A DNA stretch of 5,046 nt, from contig CALCWL010000088.1 in assembly GCA_937906285.1 (NCBI GenBank), positions 1 to 5,046 on the forward strand, read 5' to 3'. Positions 1 to 5,046 of the stretch are shown piece after piece. The number at the start of each line of letters is the position of its first letter. Position 1 is the first letter of the stretch. Made by a program: the position numbers and the translations under genes. The notes beneath the pieces are model-generated. The model was not told the DNA's origin and searched no databases. It saw only the letters and a program-made list of their open reading frames with translations. This stretch comes from an uncultured Rhodanobacter sp. (GTDB lineage Bacteria > Pseudomonadota > Gammaproteobacteria > Xanthomonadales > Rhodanobacteraceae).

Positions 1-49
<49 letters not shown>

Positions 50-62
50 ATCGGAGCCGCGC

Positions 63-90
63 ATTCTAATACGTGAATCGGCGTCGTCAA
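63..90 (-). promoter_or_regulatory. Sigma-70 type promoter of the tRNA-Gly gene with GC-rich discriminator
   Basis: On the minus strand a -35 box TTGACG (90 to 85, 5/6 match to TTGACA) is separated by 16 bp from a -10 box TAGAAT (68 to 63, 5/6 match to TATAAT). The bases after the -10 are GCGCGGC, a GC-rich discriminator of the kind known to make stable-RNA promoters sensitive to ppGpp in proteobacteria. Transcription would start near 55-57, giving a leader of only about 6-8 nt before the mature tRNA 5' end at 49. The -35 box contains the pgsA stop codon (TGA, 89 to 87), so promoter and coding end are superimposed. The boxes are seen directly; stringent control is inferred. Confidence 0.78.
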
Positions 91-683
91 GTCGGTTTGC
101 CCGAGGTATCGTCGCGCAGCATCGGCCACGCCGCACGCAGGTAGTACAGCCCCGACCAGATGGTCAGAATGCCGGCGATCACCAGCAGTCCTTCGCCGAT
201 GTGATACAGCCGCAGCGCCGTCGCCTCCTTCTCGTGCTGCACGATCAGGACCACCAGCGCCACCATCTGCATCACGGTCTTGAGCTTGCCGATCATCGCG
301 ACCTTCACGGTGGCGCTCATACCGATCTTGGCCATCCATTCACGCAGGGCCGAGACGCTGATCTCGCGCCCGACGATGACCGCCGCCGTCACCGCCATCA
401 GGATGCCCGACCAGCCGCTGCTCGGATGCGACTGCACCAGCAGGAACAACGTCACGGCTACCATCAGCTTGTCCGCCACCGGGTCGAGAAAGGCCCCGAA
501 CGCCGAAGTGAGCTTCATTCGCCGGGCGAGGTAGCCGTCCAGCCAGTCGGTGATGGCGGCCAGGATGAACACGATGGCGGCCGTGATGTTGTGGCCGCGG
601 AACGGCAGGTAGAACACCACGACCATGACGGGCAGCAAGGCCACACGGAAAAGGGTCAGCCAGGTCGGCAGGTTGATGCGCAT
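87..683 (-). CDS. pgsA: CDP-diacylglycerol--glycerol-3-phosphate 3-phosphatidyltransferase (PgsA)
   Basis: Inner-membrane enzyme that transfers a phosphatidyl group from CDP-diacylglycerol to glycerol 3-phosphate, giving phosphatidylglycerol phosphate, the committed step to phosphatidylglycerol and cardiolipin. The 198-aa protein carries the full CDP-alcohol phosphatidyltransferase motif: D46, D49-G50, A53-R54, G63, D67 and D71, the Asp residues binding the divalent metals. Hydrophobic segments at roughly 8-28, 31-45, 72-84, 92-105, 127-149 and 160-182 fit the six-helix fold. The N-terminus MRINLPTWLTLFRV closely resembles E. coli PgsA (182 aa, from memory). I chose the ATG at 683 because AGGA lies 6 nt upstream and the product then starts where the family does. 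The frame stays open to an ATG at 755, directly after the uvrC stop, which would add 24 polar residues without a ribosome binding site. It probably shares a transcript with uvrC, 72 bp upstream. Confidence 0.95.
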   Translation of the reverse strand: MRINLPTWLTLFRVALLPVMVVVFYLPFRGHNITAAIVFILAAITDWLDGYLARRMKLTSAFGAFLDPVADKLMVAVTLFLLVQSHPSSGWSGILMAVTAAVIVGREISVSALREWMAKIGMSATVKVAMIGKLKTVMQMVALVVLIVQHEKEATALRLYHIGEGLLVIAGILTIWSGLYYLRAAWPMLRDDTSGKPT

Positions 684-689
684 GATTCG

Positions 690-693
690 TCCT
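690..693 (-). promoter_or_regulatory. Ribosome binding site deciding the pgsA start
   Basis: AGGA on the minus strand, followed by six bases (CGAATC) and the ATG at 683. This is the clearest Shine-Dalgarno match near a start in the window. It favours the 198-residue PgsA over the in-frame ATG at 755, which has no such motif. Confidence 0.7.
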
Positions 694-755
694 GAGGGTT
701 TGTTGCAGTTTCGCACGCTGGCGTGCTGCTGCCACGTGACGGCATGGGCCGGCAT

Positions 756-2597
756 TCAGCCGTGCAGGCTGGCATAGATCTTTTCGGCCAGGTTCCGGTC
801 GATGCCCTTCACCTGCATCAGCTCCTCCACCCCCGCCGCCTCCACCCCCTGCATGCCGCCAAAGGCCTTCAGCAGCAGCGACCTGCGCCGCGCACCGATG
901 CCCGGGATGTCTTCCAGCACGCTGCGCTCACGCGCTTTCTCGCGTCGCTTGCGATGACCGCTGATGGCAAAGCGATGAGCCTCGTCGCGCACTGCCGCGA
1001 CCAGGTGCAATGCGGGCGAGGACGAGCCGGGGTGCAGCTCGCGGCCCACGCTGCCTGCCTCATGCCGCGCCAGCACCAGGGTTTCCTCGCCGGCGCGGCG
1101 GCCCGGCCCCTTGGCCACGCCGATCACCTCGATGCCGTCCACGCCCAGGTCGCACAACACCTCCAGCGCCTGCGCCACCTGGCCGGCGCCGCCGTCGATC
1201 AGCAGCACGTCAGGACGCACGCCCTCGCCCTCGGCTACTTTGCGAAAACGTCGGGTCAGCGCCTGGTGCATGGCCGCGTAGTCGTCGCCGGGCGTGATGC
1301 CGGCAATGTTGAAGCGGCGGTAATGCGATTTCTCGGGACCTTCCGGGCCGAACACCACGCACGAGGCTACCGTGAGCTCGCCCATCGTGTGGCTGATGTC
1401 GAAGCATTCGATCCGGCGCGGCATGCTCTCCAGGCCCAGCACCTTCTGCAGATCGTCGAAACGCGTGCCCAGCGTCTGCCGGCTGGCCAGTCGCGCGGTA
1501 AGCGAGGCCTGGGCGTTGCGCTCGGCCATCTGCAGGAACTGCGCACGATCCCCGCGCACGCTGGACTTCAGCTCCACCGCATGGCCGGCATGCTGGCCCA
1601 GTACCTCGGCGAGCAGGGTCTGGTCGGGCAGCGCCATGCCCAGGATCAACTCGCGCGGCACCGGCCGGTCCAGGTAGTACTGCGCAATGAACTGCGCCAG
1701 CACGTCGGCCGGCGTCGCGTCCAGCGGCAGCCGCGGGAAGAAGTCCCGTGTCCCCAGGCTGATGCCATTGCGGAAGAACAGCACGCTGACGCAGGCCATG
1801 CCGGCCTCGATGCGACAGGCGAGCACGTCCATGTCGGCGCTGGCGCCGCGCACGTGGTTCTGCGCCTGCAGCTGGCGCAACGCGGCCACCTGGTCGCGCA
1901 GTTTCGCGGCACGCTCGAACTGCAGCGACTGGCTGGCCTGCTCCATCGACTCGGCCAGTTCGTCGATCACCGCGTTGCTGCGCCCTTCCAGGAACATCTC
2001 GGCATGGCGCACGTCCTGGCGATAATCCTCGACGCTGATCAGTCCCACGCACGGCGCGCTGCAGCGGCCGATCTGGTACAGCAGGCAGGGGCGCGTGCGG
2101 TTGCGGAAGTAGCTGTCCTCGCACTGGCGCACCTTGAACAGCTTCTGCATCAGGTTGAGGCTTTCGCGCACCGCATGGGCGCTGGGATACGGCCCGAAAT
2201 AGCGACCCGGCAGGTTTTTCGCGCCGCGGTGGAAAGCCAGCCGCGGATAGTCCTCGCCGCTGGAGAGGTAGATGTAGGGGTAGCTCTTGTCGTCGCGCAG
2301 CAGGATGTTGTAGCGCGGCTTGAGCGACTTGATCAGCTGCGATTCCAGCAGCAGCGCCTCGCCCTCGGTACGCGTCACCGTGATCTCGACGCGGGCGATC
2401 TGCGCCACCATCGCGGCGATGCGCGCCTCCGTCGGCGGCTTCAGGAAATAGCTGCCGACGCGCTTCTTCAGGTTGCCGGCCTTGCCTACGTAAAGCAGTT
2501 CGCCCGCCGCGTCGAAGTGACGATAGACGCCCGGCGAAGTAGTGAGCGTGCGGACGAAAGCCTTGCCGTCGAAGGGGAGCGGATGCGGGGGCTGCAT
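756..2597 (-). CDS. uvrC: Excinuclease ABC subunit C (UvrC)
   Basis: Nuclease of UvrABC nucleotide excision repair: recruited to the UvrB-DNA complex at a lesion, it cuts on both the 3' and 5' sides. The 613-aa protein is close to the usual ~610. It has an N-terminal GIY-YIG domain (about 20-100; G23-V-Y25, Y36-V-G38, K39, R46, Y50, E85) for the 3' cut; four cysteines (C159, C171, C179, C183) in the spacing reported to bind an Fe-S cluster in E. coli UvrC; a UVR helical motif that contacts UvrB (about 203-238); an RNase H-like domain for the 5' cut with D400 (in CFDISH), D438/D439, D468 (in LLIDGG) and H541; and tandem helix-hairpin-helix motifs at about 562-611. No key residue is missing. 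The ATG at 2597 fits the family N-terminus, but seven C residues precede it instead of a Shine-Dalgarno sequence; see the promoter candidate. It lies 48 bp after kdsB. Confidence 0.98.
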   Translation of the reverse strand: MQPPHPLPFDGKAFVRTLTTSPGVYRHFDAAGELLYVGKAGNLKKRVGSYFLKPPTEARIAAMVAQIARVEITVTRTEGEALLLESQLIKSLKPRYNILLRDDKSYPYIYLSSGEDYPRLAFHRGAKNLPGRYFGPYPSAHAVRESLNLMQKLFKVRQCEDSYFRNRTRPCLLYQIGRCSAPCVGLISVEDYRQDVRHAEMFLEGRSNAVIDELAESMEQASQSLQFERAAKLRDQVAALRQLQAQNHVRGASADMDVLACRIEAGMACVSVLFFRNGISLGTRDFFPRLPLDATPADVLAQFIAQYYLDRPVPRELILGMALPDQTLLAEVLGQHAGHAVELKSSVRGDRAQFLQMAERNAQASLTARLASRQTLGTRFDDLQKVLGLESMPRRIECFDISHTMGELTVASCVVFGPEGPEKSHYRRFNIAGITPGDDYAAMHQALTRRFRKVAEGEGVRPDVLLIDGGAGQVAQALEVLCDLGVDGIEVIGVAKGPGRRAGEETLVLARHEAGSVGRELHPGSSSPALHLVAAVRDEAHRFAISGHRKRREKARERSVLEDIPGIGARRRSLLLKAFGGMQGVEAAGVEELMQVKGIDRNLAEKIYASLHG

Positions 2598-2604
2598 GGG
2601 GGGG

Positions 2605-2610
2605 ATTCTA
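2605..2610 (-). promoter_or_regulatory. Candidate -10 box for leaderless uvrC transcription
   Basis: TAGAAT (5/6 match to TATAAT) on the minus strand is followed by seven C and then the uvrC ATG. A transcript starting 8 nt after the box would begin at the A of the ATG, so it would be leaderless, which fits the lack of a Shine-Dalgarno motif. Against it: no recognisable -35 lies 16-18 bp upstream (GGAGCG at 17 bp) and there is no extended -10 TG. The same hexamer forms the -10 of the tRNA promoter. This is an inference from position and sequence only. Confidence 0.4.
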
Positions 2611-2611
2611 G

Positions 2612-2635
2612 CGGGAGCGGATGGCGACGCTCCCG
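2612..2635. repeat. Inverted repeat between kdsB and uvrC (8-bp stem, 8-nt loop)
   Basis: CGGGAGCG at 2612-2619 is perfectly complementary to CGCTCCCG at 2628-2635, leaving an 8-nt loop. It fills half of the 48-bp kdsB-uvrC gap, 10 bp after the kdsB stop and directly upstream of the candidate uvrC -10. No run of U follows in either direction, so it is not a canonical intrinsic terminator. It could act as an mRNA 3'-end stabiliser for kdsB, as a protein-binding site over the uvrC -35 region, or have no function. Confidence 0.5.
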
Positions 2636-2645
2636 ATATGGAGCT

Positions 2646-3425
2646 TCACGGATGCGAGCGCAACCACAGCTCGGCGCGTTCCAGGTCCGCCTCGGTATCG
2701 ATGCCTGGGGGAAACGGCTCGGGGGTCAGTCGCACCGCGATCGGGTAACCGTGCTCGAGCACGCGCAACTGCTCCAGCGATTCGGTCTGTTCCAGCGGGG
2801 TATGCGACAGCTGCGTGTAGCGACGCAGGAATCCGGCCCGATAGGCATAGATGCCGATGTGGCGCAGAAACGGCGTGCCCGACGGCAGCGCGTGCCGGTC
2901 CACCGCGAACGCGTCGCGCGCCCACGGCAGCGGCGCGCGGCTGAAATACAGCGCGCGCCCGTTGCCGGTGCGCACCACTTTCACGACGTTCGGATCGAAC
3001 AGCTCCTCGGCGTCGATGATCGGCGTGGCCAGCGTGGCCATCGGCGCATCGTCGCCCGCCAGCGCCTGGGCAACCGCACGGATGCCGGCGGCCGGCGCGA
3101 ACGGTTCGTCGCCTTGCAGGTTGACCACGATGCTGTCGTCGTCCCAGCCGAGCTGCTCCGCGCATTCGGCCAGCCGGTCGCTGCCGGAGGCGTGGTCGCG
3201 GCGGGTCATGCAGATCTGCACCTCGTGCTGGCTGGCCAGCGCCTCGGCGATCCGCTCGTCGTCGACCGCCACCACCACGCGGCCGGCGCCGGCCTGCAGC
3301 GCGCGCTGCGCCACGCGCACGACCATCGACACCCCGCCGATGTCGCGCAGGGGCTTGCCGGGCAACCGGGTCGAGCCATGCCGGGCCGGGATGGCCACGA
3401 TGAAGGGAGGTGAGGCAAGCGGCAT
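2646..3425 (-). CDS. kdsB: 3-deoxy-manno-octulosonate cytidylyltransferase (CMP-Kdo synthetase)
   Basis: Cytoplasmic enzyme that activates Kdo with CTP to CMP-Kdo plus pyrophosphate, supplying the sugar attached to lipid A in LPS core synthesis. The 259-aa protein is slightly longer than E. coli KdsB (about 248). Family landmarks in order: the nucleotide-binding loop IPARHGSTRLPGKPL (12-26), HASGSDRLAE (78-87), VNLQGDEPF (101-109) with D106 as likely Mg2+ ligand, ALYFSRAPLPW (158-168), FLRHIGIYAYR (186-196), PLEQTESLEQLR (210-221) and GIDT (241-244) with D243 as the second likely metal ligand. The ATG at 3425 is well supported: an in-frame TGA lies two codons upstream (3431-3429), a weak GGAA sits 7 nt upstream, and the next Met (34) would remove the nucleotide loop. 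It lies 62 bp after aroA and 48 bp before uvrC on the same strand, with an inverted repeat but no clear terminator on its 3' side. Confidence 0.97.
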   Translation of the reverse strand: MPLASPPFIVAIPARHGSTRLPGKPLRDIGGVSMVVRVAQRALQAGAGRVVVAVDDERIAEALASQHEVQICMTRRDHASGSDRLAECAEQLGWDDDSIVVNLQGDEPFAPAAGIRAVAQALAGDDAPMATLATPIIDAEELFDPNVVKVVRTGNGRALYFSRAPLPWARDAFAVDRHALPSGTPFLRHIGIYAYRAGFLRRYTQLSHTPLEQTESLEQLRVLEHGYPIAVRLTPEPFPPGIDTEADLERAELWLRSHP

Positions 3426-3440
3426 GAGTCAATTCCGAGG

Positions 3441-3456
3441 TGCGCGCCAATGCGCA
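3441..3456. repeat. Short inverted repeat upstream of kdsB
   Basis: TGCGC at 3441-3445 pairs with GCGCA at 3452-3456 around a 6-nt loop. It lies 16-31 bp upstream of the kdsB ATG, in the aroA-kdsB gap. A 5-bp stem is weak and easily arises by chance in GC-rich DNA; I list it because it sits next to a second inverted repeat in the same 62-bp gap. Confidence 0.25.
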
Positions 3457-3462
3457 TCCCCA

Positions 3463-3479
3463 CGATACAACGAGTATCG
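3463..3479. repeat. Inverted repeat in the aroA-kdsB gap (6-bp stem, 5-nt loop)
   Basis: CGATAC at 3463-3468 is the perfect complement of GTATCG at 3474-3479, with loop AACGA. It begins 8 nt after the aroA stop in the direction of transcription. On the minus strand it is followed by TGGGGATG, not a U run, so termination is not supported. It may be a modest 3'-end hairpin of the aroA message or a protein-binding dyad. I see no convincing -35/-10 pair for kdsB in this gap. Confidence 0.35.
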
Positions 3480-3487
3480 CAACGGGT

Positions 3488-4798
3488 TCAGCCCGCCTCG
3501 CTCAGGGCGAACCCGCAGCCGTTGGCCAGCGCGCGAAAGCCCGGGAACGAGGTGGCCACATGACGGCAGTCATTGATCCGCACCGGACCGGCCGCGCGCA
3601 AGCCAGCCACCGCGAAGCTCATCGCGATGCGATGGTCGGTGAGGCTTTCCACCGTGCCCGCGCCGATCGGCCCGCCGTCGATGACCGCGCCATCCGGGGT
3701 TTCCTCGACTGCCACGCCCAGCGCGCGCAGGCCCGCCGCCATCGTCGCGATGCGATCGGACTCCTTCACCCGCAACTCGGCCGCGCCGCGGATCACCGTG
3801 CGCCCCGATGCGGCGGCAGCAGCGATGAACAGGATCGGGAACTCATCGATCATGTCCGGCACCAGCGCGGCGGGCAACTCGACGCCATGCAACGGCGCGT
3901 GGTGGACCACCAGGTCGCCCACCGGCTCGCCGCCGGCCTCGCGCTCCCGTTCCACCACGATATCCGCGCCCATCAGGCGCAACGCCTGCAGCAGGCCGGT
4001 GCGGCGCGGATTGAGGCCCACTCCCGGCAGGCGCAGTTGCGAACCCGGCACGATGCCGGCGGCGACCAGGAAGAACGCCGCCGACGAGAAATCCGCCGGC
4101 ACCTCGACGTCGACGGCGCGCAAGGCGTGGCCGCCGTCGAGCCGGGCACGACCCGGCGCGAACTCGATCGGCCAGCCGAACGCGGCCAGCATGCGTTCGG
4201 TGTAGTCGCGGGTCGGGTGCGGTTCGAGGATCTCGGTGGTGCCCTGCGCGTACAGGCCCGCCAGCAGCAGGGCGGACTTCACCTGAGCGCTGGCCACGGG
4301 CAACTCGTAGCGGATGCCGCGCAAGGCGCCGCCGCCGTGAAGCCGCAGCGGCGGCAGGCCGCCATGGCTGTCGATGCGTGCGCCCATCTGCGTCAGCGGC
4401 TCGGTCACCCGACGCATCGGACGCTTCGACAGTGAAGCGTCGCCCACCAGCACGCTGTCGAACGACTGCCCGGCCAGCAGGCCGGCCAGCAGGCGCATGC
4501 CGGTACCGGCATTGCCGCAGTCCAGCGGCTGCGTGGCGGCGTGCAGGCCGCGCAGGCCGACTCCGTGAACGATGCGCTCGCCATCGCTCGGGGTTTCGAT
4601 GCGCACCCCGAGCTGGGCCAGCACCGCGGCTGTGGCGCGCGTGTCCTCGCCTTCAAGAAAGCCTCGAACATGCGAACGTCCCTCGGCGATAGCCGCCAGC
4701 ATCAGCGCCCGATGCGAGATCGACTTGTCGCCCGGCACGGCGACGCTGCCGTGCAAGGGACCACCCGCGCCGCTGTGCCAGTCCAGCCGTGCGCTCAA
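3488..4798 (-). CDS. aroA: 3-phosphoshikimate 1-carboxyvinyltransferase (EPSP synthase)
   Basis: Sixth step of the shikimate pathway: joins phosphoenolpyruvate to shikimate 3-phosphate, giving EPSP and phosphate, towards chorismate. The 436-aa length is normal for this two-domain fold. Recognisable sites: VPGDKSISHRAL (21-32) with K25, S26 and R30; GNAGTGMR (95-102) in the PEP-binding loop; GDASLSKRPM (119-128); SAQVKSA (170-176) contacting shikimate 3-phosphate; PDMIDEFP (314-321) with D318; ELRVKESDR (341-349) with E346; and DHR (388-390). SAQVK and the overall wording resemble the class II enzymes (Agrobacterium CP4) more than E. coli AroA, though Gly98 replaces the Ala typical of CP4. I place the start at TTG 4798: it overlaps the pheA stop as TTGA, puts 20 residues before VPGDKS as the family expects, and no ATG or GTG exists in frame nearby. 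The frame runs upstream to 4927 only as an overlap on pheA. Translation is probably coupled to pheA. Confidence 0.95.
   Translation of the reverse strand: MSARLDWHSGAGGPLHGSVAVPGDKSISHRALMLAAIAEGRSHVRGFLEGEDTRATAAVLAQLGVRIETPSDGERIVHGVGLRGLHAATQPLDCGNAGTGMRLLAGLLAGQSFDSVLVGDASLSKRPMRRVTEPLTQMGARIDSHGGLPPLRLHGGGALRGIRYELPVASAQVKSALLLAGLYAQGTTEILEPHPTRDYTERMLAAFGWPIEFAPGRARLDGGHALRAVDVEVPADFSSAAFFLVAAGIVPGSQLRLPGVGLNPRRTGLLQALRLMGADIVVEREREAGGEPVGDLVVHHAPLHGVELPAALVPDMIDEFPILFIAAAAASGRTVIRGAAELRVKESDRIATMAAGLRALGVAVEETPDGAVIDGGPIGAGTVESLTDHRIAMSFAVAGLRAAGPVRINDCRHVATSFPGFRALANGCGFALSEAG
4420..4441. repeat. Inverted repeat inside aroA (8-bp stem, 6-nt loop)
   Basis: GACGCTTC at 4420-4427 is the perfect complement of GAAGCGTC at 4434-4441, with loop GACAGT. 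It falls on aroA codons for the conserved stretch DASLSKR, so protein constraint may account for much of it. A single 8-bp dyad of this kind is expected by chance in a GC-rich 5-kb window. Confidence 0.3.
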
Positions 4799-5046
4799 GG
4801 CAAGGCCACCGGGTAGGAGCCGAGGACGCGGATCGACGCGGCCGACTCGCCGATGTCGTGCACGGCGGCCTGCAGCGCGTCGTCTTCGATGTGGCCGGAG
4901 ACGTCGATGAAGAATGCGTACTGCCACTTGCCGGTGTGCGCCGGGCGCGACTCGATCCGGTTAAGGCTGATGCCGTGCCTGGCGAACGGGCTGAGCACGT
5001 CGTACAGTGCGCCCGGCTTGTCGTTGACCGTGACCAGCAGCGAGGT
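4795..5046 (-). CDS. pheA: Chorismate mutase/prephenate dehydratase, C-terminal ACT domain (partial)
   Basis: C-terminal end of the bifunctional P-protein, which converts chorismate to prephenate and prephenate to phenylpyruvate for phenylalanine synthesis. The last 83 residues are in the window; the N-terminus is cut by the right edge. They form the regulatory ACT domain: a first strand TSLLVTVNDKPG, GALY (12-15 of the visible part) leading into the first helix, the ESRP motif (32-35) known in this family for binding the feedback inhibitor phenylalanine, then KWQYAFFIDVSGH and a final strand SIRVLGSYPV. Both motifs that form the Phe site are present, so the enzyme is probably feedback-inhibited. 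The catalytic domains cannot be judged from here; a monofunctional prephenate dehydratase with the same ACT domain is the alternative. The TGA stop (4797-4795) overlaps the aroA TTG start, a sign of one operon for chorismate synthesis and its use. Confidence 0.92.
   Translation of the reverse strand, partial: TSLLVTVNDKPGALYDVLSPFARHGISLNRIESRPAHTGKWQYAFFIDVSGHIEDDALQAAVHDIGESAASIRVLGSYPVALP

Noticed and set aside
201..695. A 164-codon open frame on the plus strand opposite pgsA
   Set aside because: Codon-aligned antisense shadow; His/Asp/Gln-rich translation with no domain, while pgsA shows the complete phosphatidyltransferase motif and membrane segments.
713..726. An inverted repeat GCACGC/GCGTGC between uvrC and pgsA as a possible terminator
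   Set aside because: At most a 5-bp stem with a 4-nt loop and no U run on either strand; it is too weak to call.
3281..3294. A perfect 14-bp palindrome GGCCGGCGCCGGCC inside kdsB
   Set aside because: It is explained by GC-rich codons for the stretch AGAG and has no counterpart elsewhere in the window, so it is not a repeat family or an uptake sequence.
723..3413. An 896-codon open frame on the plus strand across uvrC, the gap and kdsB
   Set aside because: It runs in exact codon register opposite uvrC and kdsB, so its stops would need sense codons TTA, CTA or TCA, which GC-rich genes avoid. It ends at 3411-3413 exactly opposite the TCA codon for Ser5 of kdsB. Its translation is rich in Arg, His, Gln and Ala without any recognisable family.
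3206..3463. An 85-codon open frame starting upstream of kdsB on the minus strand
   Set aside because: Out of frame with kdsB and covering its 5' third; no family resemblance. The GGGG before its ATG at 3457 looks like a ribosome binding site but leads to a shadow frame.
3440..4435. A 331-codon open frame on the plus strand opposite aroA
   Set aside because: Same codon-aligned antisense register as above; low-complexity Arg/Ala/His-rich translation and no known motifs. aroA on the other strand has all family motifs.
4799..4927. Upstream extension of aroA to the ATG at 4927
   Set aside because: The 43 added residues are Arg-rich translation of pheA in another frame and do not resemble any EPSP synthase N-terminus. 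The pheA frame there carries the ACT domain.

Overview
This window is a compact, GC-rich block of housekeeping genes, all transcribed from the minus strand (right to left). Strong G/C preference at third codon positions, a Kdo-activation gene (so a Gram-negative with LPS) and the gene order point to a gammaproteobacterium. I favour the Xanthomonadales (Rhodanobacter/Dyella/Luteibacter type), but that placement is inferred from general resemblance, with no database search.

In transcription order: the 3' end of pheA (ACT domain of chorismate mutase/prephenate dehydratase, cut by the right edge); aroA (EPSP synthase), whose probable TTG start overlaps the pheA stop as TTGA; kdsB (CMP-Kdo synthetase) after a 62-bp gap; uvrC (excinuclease subunit C) after a 48-bp gap; pgsA (phosphatidylglycerophosphate synthase) after a 72-bp gap; and the 5' two thirds of a tRNA-Gly(GCC) gene, cut by the left edge. 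The layout uvrC-pgsA-tRNA-Gly matches the order known from E. coli (uvrC-pgsA-glyW).

The genes fall into three tasks: aromatic amino-acid synthesis (pheA, aroA), cell-envelope synthesis (kdsB for LPS, pgsA for anionic phospholipid) and nucleotide excision repair (uvrC). The short gaps, common strand and absence of any canonical intrinsic terminator suggest that transcripts can run through most of the block. Two internal promoters are visible: a convincing sigma-70 type promoter for the tRNA, whose -35 box contains the pgsA stop codon, and a weaker -10-like TAGAAT placed so that uvrC could be transcribed without a leader.

I found no mobile element, CRISPR array, toxin-antitoxin pair, phage gene or undescribed system. 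No stretch longer than 300 bases lacks a gene. The points worth a second look are regulatory and start-site details: the tRNA promoter architecture, the possible leaderless uvrC with a hairpin just upstream, the coupled TTG start of aroA, the in-frame uvrC/pgsA junction, and the class II-like motif set of the EPSP synthase.
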